From the NCBI GenBank assembly GCA_001414485.1, contig LLEY01000016.1:62001-126000 (forward strand): DNA of 64,000 bases, given 5' to 3'. The notes beneath the pieces were generated by a model. That model saw only the letters and a program-made list of their open reading frames with translations. It ran no database searches and was not told the origin of the DNA. This document shows, piece by piece, positions 45,227-57,100 of the stretch. This DNA is from Calycina herbarum. Its lineage: Eukaryota; Ascomycota; Leotiomycetes; Helotiales; Pezizellaceae. Both the position numbers and the translations under genes were made by a program. Positions within the stretch are counted from its first letter, which is position 1, and each line of letters starts with the position of its first letter.

Positions 45227-46109
45227 CTTGCCAATCTCCCGAGTACTCTTCTTGTTTTGTGTTGGTGTATTGATGTTGACAAGTCGCGAACAGCGAACTT
45301 GCTGGGTGAGGAACGATTGCAAATCTACAAAGTACGGTACCTATTTCGACCTCAAAAGTCACGCTGTTCTCGATTTGGTCCGCCGCGCACAACGTACCTC
45401 CACTGTTCCAAGTAGTTGATTTTGGGTTGAGTTTGACACAATGTTTTCTCAGTAGTTCTTGCCTCTTTTGCAAAGTTTGAATTCACTCGTATCACATGAC
45501 CTCGCACAAGGTTCCCAGACCAGCGTTCTCTCTGAGGACGGGTTCTTGGCTTCGCCTTGTAGAGACTTGTCGTAGGTCTGAGCTTGCATATCTTTTACTA
45601 AATTCTAGAGAACTCGGGGTCTTTCTTGTCTCGATCAAAGAAGAAAAAATGAAGGCTTCTATTGGGGATTCGATTCGATCTAGCCACGGAACTTTTATAC
45701 GGAACCTTCTTCTGCCGATGGGGCTGGGAGAAAACCACCATCATCAACGAATGGTTGCATAGATGTGTTTTGATGGAGGAGATACATTCCATCTTCCTTG
45801 TTTGAGCATGGCTCGGAAAATTACTTCAACTCTCATTCTCCTAGAAGTTCTAATCATTATTGAACGACAAACACGACGGGATTCTGCAACCCCTGGGGAG
45901 ATTCTTCAGTCATTTTGCAGTGTTAAGATGTAAAAGTGAGCATTAAATAGTCCGAGTGCTTCTATTCCCAACTGAAGGAGCTCCGGTGGGGCAATTCTGG
46001 TGGCATTGGTCAAGGCGGTGTGAGTGGCAGAAAAAAAAGTTGTCTTCAACCCTTCCTGTCGCAGCCAAAAATTGCTACGCAGCAATCACAGTTCTTCACA
46101 ACCGACACA
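45227..46109. other. divergent promoter region SMN/NOP15
   Basis: 883 bp between two divergent genes for RNP biogenesis factors. No further gene recognised. Confidence 0.5.
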
Positions 46110-47318
46110 ATGGTTAAGAACAGCGAAACAAAGAAGCGCAAGGGTATATATTTGTCGAATCTATTCAATCGTGTACACTACTCGATCAATTCTGACTGAA
46201 TCCTAGCTTCCGTCGCAGAAAGCGGGGCTGAGAAGGTCAAGAAGGCCAAGAAGGTCGAAACTTCTCCAGTCGCAGCAAAGAAGCGCAAAGGTAAGACTCG
46301 CAAGATATCAATAGCTACACTCTGGATACTGACTGGTATCCAAACAGCTCCCGACGATGCTAGCCTAGCCGCAGTCAAGAAACCAAAGAAATCTCCAAAG
46401 ACTCCCTCAGCCGAAGAATCTACCGACAAGCCCAATGGCAAATCGAAGCCAGCAAAGTCGACAAAAGCTGTAGCTGTGGTTGAGGAGGAGGTTGTAGTCG
46501 AATCGGAGTTCCAGGCAGAGGTAGCGGATGAAGATGAGGATGACGACGAAATGGACGACCAGACCGAGGTGCTCCTCAAAGGATTCGAGAGCGATGGCGA
46601 CGAGGAAGATGCTGATAACGGAGAAGAATATGTCGCTAGTGAGGCACCCAAACCCAAACTCACCAAGTCGCAAAAGAAAAAGATCCAGACAGCTTTGGCA
46701 GATGCGGAATCCCAAAAGCCTGGCGTGATTTACATTGGACGAATCCCTCATGGTTTCTACGAACATGAAATGCGGGAATACTTCAAGCAATTCGGAACCA
46801 TCTTGCAACTTCGCCTATCAAGAAATCGCAAGACTGGACGCAGCAAGCATTTCGCTTTTGTTCAATTCGAATCTGCGGAGGTTGCTGGAATTGTTTCAAA
46901 GACCATGGACAACTATCTCATGTTTGGACATCTGTTGAAAGTCAAGGTGATTCCAAATGACCAACTCTCACCCGATACATTCAAAGGCGCCAACAAACGT
47001 TTCAAGAAGGTTCCGTGGAACAAAATTGAAGGTCGGAAACTCAAGGCTGGGGCAACCGAAAAGGTATGGGATGATCGGGTCGTGCGCGAGGAGGAAAAGA
47101 GAAACAAGAAGGCAGCGAAGCTTTTGGAGATTGGCTACGAGTTTGAGGCTCCCAAGCTCAAGTCTGCTAAAGGTCTTGCACAGATGGTAGTGACCGAGAC
47201 TCCTGCTGATGTACCAGAGAAGAAGGTCAAGGGAAAGAAGGCCAGGGCTGCTGTTGAAGAAGCTGCTGTTCCAGAGGAGAAAGTAAAGAAGACCAAAAAG
47301 GGACGGAAATCTGTTTGA
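46110..47318 (+). CDS. NOP15: ribosome biogenesis RRM protein NOP15 (NIFK family)
   Basis: Three exons, 46110-46143, 46207-46290 and 46348-47318; 362 aa. The N-terminal 150 residues are Lys-rich, then acidic (EDEDDDEMDDQTE), as in nucleolar proteins. A single RRM spans about residues 166-243: RNP2 is VIYIGRIP and RNP1 is RSKHFAFVQFE. The family-specific helix KRFKKVPWNKIEGRKL and a Lys-rich tail follow. Yeast Nop15 binds pre-rRNA near ITS2 and is needed for 60S maturation. Exons 1 and 2 both end with the same KKRK codons followed by G|GT, hinting that one small exon arose by duplication. Start ATG in context ACACAATGG. Confidence 0.94.
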
Positions 47319-48625
47319 GTGGTGTCATCTTGGGCGTTATGGGGAGACTCGTTTGATAGCGATGTTATGAAATCAGTCTTTGCTTGCTAGATTTGCTTGA
47401 GTCTAGATAGATAGCATTACAGTAAATTATTGCCTTTTCGTTGTTGATACTTCAATACGAGCTTTGTTTTCATCATCAAAGTACCAAATTGCTTTTTGGC
47501 CCCCAATAGTTGTTTGGCTTACTCGACATTTGTGTAGCTTACCTACAACTTATTGTTTTCGGCCCCCAAATATGCTTTATTTTTCGGAAGGACCAGATTT
47601 AATAGTAACCGTAGTCGCTTTCAGTATAAGTACAAATTAATTAGTTAATCAATCATTAATCTGATTAATGATTAATAAATTCCTTGATTAGATTGGATTA
47701 ATTAATTTAGATTAATCTGATTAAATCTAATTAATATGATTAATTAGCTAATAGTTATTAATAATAAAGTAGTTATTCTTATAACCTGGTTCCTTCTTCT
47801 TTTTTTTCCTTCTCTTCTTCTTCTATCTCTTCTTCTTCTATCTCTTCCTCTATATAGAAGCCCTAGCTCTTTTAGCTACTAATAGTCTTAAAAGTCTCTT
47901 TAGAGAGTTTATTATATTATTTTAAGATAATTAAAGCTACTTAACTAAAGAGTCTCTCGCTAAGAACCGAAGTAGCTACATATAAAGCTTATTATTAGTA
48001 AGATAAGTACTTAACTATAGTAAGAACTTATATTTATTATTATATAATTAATAGCTAATTTATTAAGGCTATATTTAAAGAAGTTATATAGTAAAGAGTA
48101 CTTAGGAGATCTCGCTTAAGCTCCTAGTAGCTCTAGAAAGCTACTCCGACGCTACTCCGAGGCTCGGTCCGGTCTCTGATACCCCCGGCCCGATTACGTA
48201 CTATATTAATTAATTATTAATCAGATTAATAACTTTTGATTAATCTGGTTAATAATTAACACCTAAAAATCATTGATTAGATTAGATTAATAGCTATTAA
48301 TCCAATCTAATCTAATCATTTCTCACGCTGGTCGCTTTACTATTCCCGTATACACCTCATTTCCTTGATCTACTCTCTACCGTGAAATTAAGAGCCCCTC
48401 TTCTAACATCGTGTTCCCCTTTTTTGTGTGCTCGCTTATGAGTACTAGCAATCTCCGACCTTCAAACCCCCACTTTCCAGGTTACACAGGGTACACACAC
48501 AGTGTCATTCTCCAACAAAAGTTCTCGATACTCGGATAACCTCCTTTTCTCCTCTCCTCATCTGGCTTTTGCAGTTCGGCTCTCAAAAGGAATTCTTGTG
48601 GTTTCACAATCAATAGGATAAAATC
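47319..48625. other. intergenic containing a decayed hAT remnant
   Basis: The NOP15 3' flank, a RIP-like A/T-rich element (about 47630-48330, listed separately), then the promoter of the ketopantoate reductase gene with a pyrimidine-rich stretch at 48540-48570. Confidence 0.6.
47630..48330 (-). mobile_element. decayed hAT-type transposon remnant
   Basis: Both edges (about 47635-47760 and 48200-48325) consist of repeated ATTAATC/GATTAAT units in both orientations, like the subterminal repeats of hAT elements. The minus strand between them, ignoring stops, reads ALYVATSVLSERLFS then a stop (47943-47990) followed by VALIILK and YNKLSKETFKTISS. This resembles the hAT C-terminal dimerisation region (S-x-SERLFS...NRLS). 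Glu-rich codons from a CTT-rich tract (47805-47855) follow. A+T is high, stops are frequent, and no terminal repeats or target duplication were defined. Confidence 0.6.
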
Positions 48626-50019
48626 ATGACGCCAAAAGTGAAGGTCCTTCTCGTTGGAAGTGGTGGGGTAGGTACCATGGCGGCCTACAACCTCGAAGTC
48701 GGAGGACTAGCAACCGTAACCGCAGTTCTACGCTCAAATTACCAAGCCGTGATGGAGAATGGATTCACAATCACCTCAATCGACCACGGTCATATCAAAG
48801 GATGGAAACCCACACACAGTAAGTCTCTTACCCCCATCATATCCATCACTAACAAATATCCCAGTAACAAACACCATCCCCAACATCTCCCAAACAGGAG
48901 AAAAATACGACCTCCTCCTCGTAACAACAAAAAACATCCCAGACATCTCACCCACAGTCGTAGAACTAATCGCCCCCGCCATAACGCCCTCACACACCAC
49001 AATAATGCTCCTCCAAAATGGTCTCAACATTGAACGTCCCTTGATCGTTGCTTTTCCCACAAATCCTATTTTGTCAGGTGTTTCTTTAATAGGAGCTGCT
49101 GAATCTGAACCTGGACATATCATCCATGATGATAGGGATAGGATTACTGTTGGTCCTTATTTGAGTCCTGAGATTCCGAAAGAGGTTTGTATTCAGGCGG
49201 CGACGGATTTTGTACTTTTGTATGGGGCCAGTGGGAAGGTGGTTTGTGAGTATGATGGGGATGTTGGGTGGGTTAGGTGGAGGAAGTTGGTTTATAATAC
49301 TAGTTAGTGAGTAGTGCCCTCGGCAGCTGCTTACCTGTAAAACTAATTGAATGGATAGTAACGGGGCGTGTGCTATCACGGGGATGGATACTAGTTCAAT
49401 GCGGATGGCTGGGTTTCCTATTGAGGGGGTCATTAGACCTTTGATGAAAGAGGTGGTTGAGGTTGCGAAAGCGGCGGGTCATATCTTGCCAGAGAGTATT
49501 ATTGAGGATATGATCAATTGTGTAAGTGCAGTTTTTGCTTTGAGTAGCTAGGACGGGGGTTCAATCGTTCGAATATTTACCCAGGAGAAACACAAATACT
49601 GATGTGTTGGTTGGTAGGATCCATGGGATACGTTTTTCAAACCCAGCATGCAGCAAGACATCGAAAAGGTAATTCCTTCCCTTCCTCTTCACACCTTCCC
49701 CCTCCCCCCTTTCTGCCTCTTTATCCTCTCGGTTCCCTGTCTCACAAAGACCAACCAGGGAAATTTTATCGAGTTCGAAAACATAATTGGAGAGCCTCTT
49801 CGAGAAGCCGAGCGATTGGGAGCCCCAGCACCAGGCCTTAAGATGCTTTATGGCTTATTGAAAATCAAACAATTTCAACTGAAACAGAAGAGGGGTATTG
49901 CGACTTTACCGACGAAAGATACTCCGGGGAAACAGCTCTGGCCAATGTTGCATGTTGAGGAAAAGGATGCTAGGAATTGGATCTATGGGAGGCCTGTTCC
50001 GTCGAAGAATGGGCTATGA
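48626..50019 (+). CDS. 2-dehydropantoate 2-reductase (ketopantoate reductase)
   Basis: Five exons, 48626-48818, 48865-49306, 49359-49521, 49618-49668 and 49759-50019; 369 aa in one frame. The ApbA/PanE fold starts with a Rossmann motif KVLLVGSGGVGTMAAYNL. Next are DLLLVTTKNIPD and PSHTTIMLLQNGLNIE, with the catalytic-region lysines in TTKN and WRKLVYNTSYNGACAITGMD. The C-terminal domain has DPWDTFFKPSMQQDIEK and the substrate-side EFENIIGEPLREAERLG. It probably uses NADPH to reduce 2-dehydropantoate to pantoate for CoA synthesis. Fungi have several PanE paralogues, and this one may serve another 2-keto substrate. The borders of exons 3-4 are the least certain. No targeting signal. Confidence 0.88.
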
Positions 50020-52566
50020 GGAATGTGGAATGGGGATTTGTATGTTGGACTCATAAGGATGGTGAGTGGTTGAGGATTTGAAATAGCGAAAGTTCTCCCC
50101 TCAAAAATGCGTCAGGTGCGAGTGGAATTTGATTTTTATTTTATTATGGTTAAGTGTTGGGAGCGAAAGTCACGATGCTATTCAGAGGTCTGTTACTCCC
50201 TGATTGGTTTCCAGAGTATATATAATATTCTACTTCCCGTTTTATCATTTCCATACTTCTGGCTGCCTCATTCATATCCGATGGATGTGCTAGTTTCCCA
50301 AACTTCACCTCAAAGCCAGGATATTTGCAAAATTCGTTTCGGTGTTCCGGTTATGCTCGCTAAATAAGACAAATTCAATGAGTCGAAATAATCAAAAAGA
50401 ATAATTCTTATGAGTTTGCTTGTGGAGAAATTTGTCTTTCAACGAGAATTACCCTTGGAGGTCAAAAGTTTCCGAAACTTTCGACAACGTAGAAGCAAGT
50501 TATTTGTTGTCCATGGACCATAACAACGAGAAGAGTGATCTCTGATACGGAGATGCTGGGATAGTACAACTGAAAAGAACCATTCTCTTGAATTAGACAC
50601 TAACACCACTTTTTCCTTTGAAAACTGAATGTAGCGTGAGATTTCGACAGGACATAAAAAATCGACAGAAAACACCCAATCCCGAGGATTATAGGGAGAG
50701 TTCGAAGTAGAGAGCTCCTCGGTCATAAAGAGAGATATGTGATTTAAGAAAGAAGGGCAATTTATCAGGTTTTAGCTTCTGTCTCATACTCTACCACGTC
50801 CGACCTCCCTTATCCGGGTTCCCATTTAAATTATTATAGATGGGCATTTTAATGTTGTTGAGTGATGAATTCAGAGAGAAGGAAGGCTGGAATCGAGAGG
50901 TGATATGCGAAATATTTGTAGTGTTTGATGTTTGGTAAGAGCGCTTTCGATTCTCCTCATAACTGCGAGGACTTGAAAGTCACAATGGCTTGTACCAATG
51001 AGTTTACCTCTTAGTAAATCGTTGCATCCCAGAATAACGTCCCGCAAAATAGTTTCAATTTTCCAAAAAAACAAAAAAACATCTTTCGATAGCACATTTA
51101 TGAGTATATACGAATCCCCCTCAAAGGAATAAATCACCATGAAACTGCACCGCAACACCCTCTACGAGCAATTTGAAGATCTATACACGAGGCCACAGAA
51201 ATCCACACGCTAGCAACAATCTTTACTCCAACAAACAGTCATAACCTGGCAAGATTTTCAAGTTTTCTCCTCAGTATCCACGATACCACTACATCCATGA
51301 AGAAATCTTTTTTATCTGAGTTTCCTAAAACCAAGGCAGACGCATCAAAACAAACAAGCAATTCCATTCAAATAACATTCGCAAGTTCAGAATTACACTG
51401 TCGTGTTTCCTTCTACAGTCGTTGCAAAATCTTACACCTACCATTTACGCAACTGGGGACTATTTACTACAGTACTTGTGAGCTTTAATCCCATACCTTT
51501 GCTATCTGGGACTTGTAGGATGTGGTTCAACATTTTCAACATCATCAGGCTCCGATTTGGCATCTCGTTTAACCATTGCTTAAGGAGTTAGCCTTTCCAA
51601 TTTTTCCAACTGCGAACTGTCTTTATTTTCACAACCAACATCAAAGTGCGGTCCATGTCAATCTCACTCTAAGTGGGACCTGTGGAAGGAGAAGTGGTAT
51701 ACTATTTTACCGTAAAAACGTCGCATTTATAGTTATAAAATTCATTTAGAAACTTTCACCACAAGCGAGGAGTAAGTATTCAGAGATAGAGAGGTTGAAC
51801 TTAATAAAAATTACCACAATTTCGAGAATATACAGATATAAATCACGAGTCTCAGGGTATTTGTATAATATGTTCAAACACATGCAAAACACCATCACAC
51901 AAACACAACTAAGCTCAAAACAAGCAAGCATCATTCATGAATAACTAGCCTCTCTAAAATTAAACAAGAGAAACAGCACAGCAAGAATATAAATACCAAC
52001 CACCTCAGTCCTCATCGATATCGATAAAGAAAGGAGAGAAAAACTCCACCATGTTTTTCACGGAGCGTCAAGTTCGAGGGAGAATAGCTAAGTAATTCCC
52101 TCGATATAAAGTTATACTCGAATCGTTGCCAAAACCGATATATCGTCAAGTTGAAGGAGTAATTTGGTCTAGTCACTGTCGATTTTCCTTCTACCGTCGT
52201 TATGAAATCTAGCATTTGTTGTCGATCAAAAGTTTCACTTCCACCACACTTGAGAACTTCAAAACCCTGAGTTGACAATTACAATCTTGACATGATCTCT
52301 TTTCGTATACGAGAGTTCTTGGGGCCCTTGATACCAAGAAATGTACCAAAGTACAGCAGCATTGAACTTTTGTATGTCATATTACTGTAGCGTACATACA
52401 GCCATAGGAGTAAATTTTTCTTTTTTTGGGGGGGAGGACCTTGGGCTTATGATATAAACCAGTATCGAGGTAGTATAATAAGTTCAATTACATGCACAGT
52501 ACTGCAACGCGAACTTGACTAAAATGAAAAAAAAATATTATGAAGAATAACCTGGAAGGCTTGCTT
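50020..52566. other. 2.5 kb gene-free interval with a diverged duplication
   Basis: No supported gene. Segments near 51396-51430 and 52180-52215 share the order CACTGTCG-T-TTTCCTTCTAC-GTCGTT-x-AAATCT. Loosely similar sequence follows both (about 51841-51930 and 52455-52530), suggesting an old duplication or repeat family. Confidence 0.4.
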
Positions 52567-53709
52567 TTATAGCAAGACCTTGGTTGCCACGCTTAACAAC
52601 CAAGCAGCATCTTGCCAGCCTCCAGCCTCATCATCTGCAAGAGGAGGCATGGGATCTTTCGCAACATCCGCAGCCCCATCAAGATTCTTTCGTGATGGCC
52701 TTGAAGACAGCTCCGAATCTTCGGCCTTCTCATCTATAGTTTCGACTTCCGTTTCCTCCCCATCCTCGTCAACGGCGAATAGACTCCATCCTAAGAGATG
52801 TTCCATCCAGCCTCCGAGCCCGGTACTATTCTCTCTCGCCAGCTTTCTCACGACAGCTTCATCATTCTTCGCTTGGTCCTCTGCCTCATACCCTTCATCC
52901 TCGACATCGACGAAATCCGGTTCTGCCACGAACTCGTCATCCTCAAAGTCCTTATGATTAAAATACCCCTCTTTCTCCATAGCCACCATCGCCAAAGGTG
53001 TAAACAAATGAGCCTTACTACCCCTCCTACTATTCCCCCGACTTGGAAACCTACTCGCAGGCTTACTATTCGTCCCAGTATTCGGGCCAAAGCTCAGACT
53101 TCTCCTCGTAGTAACCGGCGAAAACTCATCGTCTGCATCAGCACCAGCCACACTCCCCCTCCTACTATTCCTAGCTCTCTCCCTCGCAAGTTCCCGTTCC
53201 AATTCCTCATCATCCTCATTCTGAGCTGTTAAACTCGTAGAACTAGCTCGAGAAACGAGCCAAGTCTGCCCCTTTGACTCTCGAGCTGAGGTGGACATGG
53301 TAGCACCAGCTCGTAACAACCAATCCGAGTCATTCCTGTCATGTTCTGAGAAGCCATTTATAGAGGAATCGTCTCGAGTAGCTAGTCTGCGGAGTTTGGT
53401 GCCGCCCGGAGTGGTTGTGCCAGACCGAGGTTGCTTCGAGGGGAGGAGGTGGGCGCTGGATTTGCTTTTTGGGATGGTGAGGTTGGAGGGCTTTGGCATT
53501 GAGAGTCGAGAGGAGGATCGGGAGAGGATTGAGGGTGTAGTTGGGGCGGAACGGTCTTCGATGTAGGAGTAGGGATTGGCGTCCGGGAGGTCGTCTGTGT
53601 CGGAGAGGGGAAGTCTGGAAGTGAGGGGTGCGAGAGATGTGCTGAGGTTTGTGTAGGAGCGGCCATGATGCCGGGAGTAGGGGGAGTATTGATTGTATGC
53701 TGCGTCCAT
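52567..53709 (-). CDS. DUF3984-type fungal protein
   Basis: Intronless, 380 aa, mostly predicted disordered: Ser, Pro and Arg are abundant in the first 230 residues, with many possible phospho-sites. Notable are SSRLSMPKPSNLTIPKSKSS, RNSRRGSVAG and a repeated RRGS motif. Conserved islands are HDRNDSDWLLRAG, FTPLAMVAMEKEGYFNH, FVAEPDFVDVEDEGYEAED and STGLGGWMEHLLGWSLF, the last a likely short membrane-facing or binding helix. This layout matches the uncharacterised ascomycete family DUF3984; I am sure of the family type and less of the number. No signal peptide. It is divergent from ELP1, 473 bp apart. Function unknown. Confidence 0.85.
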   Translation of the reverse strand: MDAAYNQYSPYSRHHGRSYTNLSTSLAPLTSRLPLSDTDDLPDANPYSYIEDRSAPTTPSILSRSSSRLSMPKPSNLTIPKSKSSAHLLPSKQPRSGTTTPGGTKLRRLATRDDSSINGFSEHDRNDSDWLLRAGATMSTSARESKGQTWLVSRASSTSLTAQNEDDEELERELARERARNSRRGSVAGADADDEFSPVTTRRSLSFGPNTGTNSKPASRFPSRGNSRRGSKAHLFTPLAMVAMEKEGYFNHKDFEDDEFVAEPDFVDVEDEGYEAEDQAKNDEAVVRKLARENSTGLGGWMEHLLGWSLFAVDEDGEETEVETIDEKAEDSELSSRPSRKNLDGAADVAKDPMPPLADDEAGGWQDAAWLLSVATKVLL

Positions 53710-54182
53710 TGTGTCTAATTGAATTGCCTTGTCGTGAGGATCCTGAGAGAGTCGAGGGCGGGAGGAGGCGGATCATAAGAAGGGAGGGGGAAATAAGGTT
53801 GTGGGCGGTTTCCTCGAATGTTTCTCGAGGTGAAGTGATTGAAGTCTAGTCTGGTCTCACCACTGCCGCCGTAACTAGTAGCATGTGATATCGGAGGCGA
53901 AGATCAATTGATCTGATCTGGATTCTGGACAAAAGAGGAAGGTTGGAAGTTGTACCTAATTTTCGATAATAGCTAGACAATGCCTATTCACCGCCGCTTT
54001 TCTTATTACAATACAAGGTCGGCACGGCCCACAGAAATTTTCTAGCCAGCAAGAAATATCGGATTAGTGGATTAGTGACAGTACAAGGGTCTCGAGTCAA
54101 AAGCGCCATCTACACCTCTACAGCCTCGAATGAAGCATGATATCAAGAAACTAAAACAACATCCACAAGGCACAGGTTGAAG
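53710..54182. promoter_or_regulatory. shared bidirectional promoter region (DUF3984/ELP1)
   Basis: 473 bp between divergent starts. No specific factor site is claimed. Confidence 0.45.
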
Positions 54183-57100
54183 ATGCGCAACTTAAGAAAC
54201 ACTCGTTATGAGCCTTGGACTCCCCCATCTCAGTTCCACGGGAGACCCGTCTCGGCTGCCACTTGGGATCTAGCCAATGACTCTACTGTATGCACCTTTG
54301 GCCCAACCGAAAACAATGCTGTTATAGAGCTTGTGAGGGTTCACACCGATCCAAAATCACAGTAAACCCTCTCCCAATCTATATTTAGAAGTCAAAACTA
54401 ATTCATTTTCAGAGAATGCTCGCGTATCACTTCTTGGGACGCCCCATGCCCCAACCCAGATCTTACCTGCGACAAGATCCTGAGTCTTCACTATTTCGGG
54501 GACAGCCAGACAGCATGTCTCGTTCTTGCCGGCGGCGATATCGTGGTGGTGAGAGAAGAACCAAACCCCGGAGAAGACCGCATTGAAATTGTTGGATCCG
54601 TCGACGAAGGAATTACTGCTGCGAAATGGTCACCTGATGAGGAACTCCTAGCCATCACCACCAAGGCAGGTACTGTCGTCTTTATGAGTCGTGGCTTTGA
54701 GGGTATTACAAATGTCACCATGTCGGCTGAGGACCTCAAGGCTTCGAATCATGTTTCCGTGGGTTGGGGAAAGAAAGAGACTCAATTCCAGGGGAAAGGC
54801 GCCAAAGCTTTGAAGGACCCAACTATGCCGGAGAAAATCGATGAAGGTGTCTTGAGTCCCAAAGATGACGCGAGAACGACCATTAGTTGGAGAGGAGATG
54901 GAGCATACCTTGCAATTTCGACTGTAGAAGGTGGTGCACGTCGTTTGATTCGAGTTTACTCTCGCGAGGGGGTTCTCGACAGCGTGAGTGAGCCAATCGA
55001 CGGACTGGAAGGAGCTTTGAGTTGGAGACCCGAGGGCAATCTCATTGCCGGAATTCAGCGTTTTGAACACCGGATTGATGTTGTGTTTTTCGAACGAAAT
55101 GGTCTGAGACATGGTCAATTCAGTCTTCGACTTAGTGCAGAGGAACTGGAGACAGCTGGCGAGCACATAACTCTTTCCTGGAATCAAGATTCTTCTGTCC
55201 TGGCTGTTATCCTCGCAGACTCAGTCCAACTGTGGACTATGGGAAATTACCATTGGTATTTAAAGCAAGAACTTAAGACCAAGGAGGTTGCATTAGCAGC
55301 ATCGACTCCTCTGGTGTGGCATTCTGAAAGACCGCTGCGATTCCTCACTATTGCGTCAGGTAAGTTGTCCCTAACTCCTAGATTTTGCTCCGACTAACCG
55401 GTTTTGTAGACCGACTATGTGCTTTCGAGTACATTTTTGCTGTTTCTCGAAGTTCTTTGGCACCACCTCAAGACTTTGGCCTCGTTGGAGTTATAGATGG
55501 CCAATCTATCAAGGTCACTCCGCTACGAACAGCTAATGTACCGCCACCTATGGCATCACACGAGTTGGAAGTGCAGGAGAATGCCATCGACATTGCCTTC
55601 AATCATGATGGTTCATTAATGGCAGTTTTGCATCTAAAAGGCATTGCACTTTTCGAATTGAACTTGAGTGAATCTAGTTCTTCGGCCCCATCCCTTACCG
55701 GGAAAGTCACTTTTGAGAAAATTGAATCTACCGATGATATCTTTCAGCAAATCACTTTTACAAACAAGGATCATCTGTTGGTATTGCAACCGATTGGATC
55801 AACTGAGCCAGTTAAACGATATGGCATCAACGAGGATACTGGAAGAATGGAACAGGTTCCATCTGGTATTACCACGAACTCAATCATTCGTACCATGTCT
55901 AGCTTCTGCGAGGATAAAGCTAGCCACCCATTCGTGGAAACCAGTGCTGGGGAGATACACACGTTAGCATTTGGGGAACATAGTCTTGGAGCTTGTAACT
56001 TTTCGTCCTATCTTCCCTGGGTTGAGATGATCAAGTTCGAAGAAGAATTTATTGCCTTTGGAATGTCTAGCAATGGTCATTTGTATGCAAATAATCGACT
56101 ACTGGTCAAGAATTGCACTTCATTCCTTGTTACGCCAGCTCACCTCATATTCACAACTACCACCCACCTAATCAAGTTCGTGCACATCACGAGTGTCACT
56201 GGTAAGTTAAGCAGCCTAGATTTTTAGACATTGACTAATACCGGCAGATCTTGAAATTCCCCCAGATGATCCTGAAATAGATGAGCGTTGCCGAAGCATT
56301 GAGCGAGGTGCTCGTCTTGTCACAGCTATGCCAACTGCTTTGAGCCTTGTTCTACAAATGCCAAGAGGAAATCTAGAGACCATCTTCCCTCGAGCTATGG
56401 TTTTGGCTGGAATCAGAAAGCTCATCGATGAAAAGAATTATAAAAAGGCCTTCACTCATTGCCGAACTCAAAGAGTGGATATGAACCTTTTATACGATCA
56501 TGCACCAAAACAGATGTTGGCAAAAATTGGTCTTTTCGTTGATCAAGTCAAGAAGATTAGTTATATTGATTTGTTCCTTTCCTCTCTCAGGTATGTTTCC
56601 TACTCATCATCTGGATTTTGAATGGTACTAACATGATCGTAGAGAGGAAGACGTTACGAAAGATATGTACAAGGAAACTCGTGCGATTGCCCCTGAAACC
56701 GCCGCCGTCGAAATTAATGGCACCAATGGAGTTATCTCGCCCGAGGAAAGTTTTGTAAAGCCTGTGTCAAAGATCAATAGGATTTGCGACGCTTTCCTTG
56801 AAGTCTTGAAAACGAGAACCGCCACAAATTTACAAAACATCATCACGGCAAATGTCTGCAAATCACCACCCGCTTTGGAAGACGGACTTATGGTTGTGGC
56901 TCAACTTATGGAGAAGGATGAGAGCATGGCCGATAAAGCTGTTGAACACATCTGCTTTTTAGCTGATGTAAACAGACTTTACGAAAATGCTTTGGGTCTC
57001 TACAATCTAGACCTCGCTCTTCTGGTGGCACAACAATCCCAGAAGGATCCCCGAGAGTATCTTCCATTCATGCAAAAGCTACAAGAAATGACACCACTTC

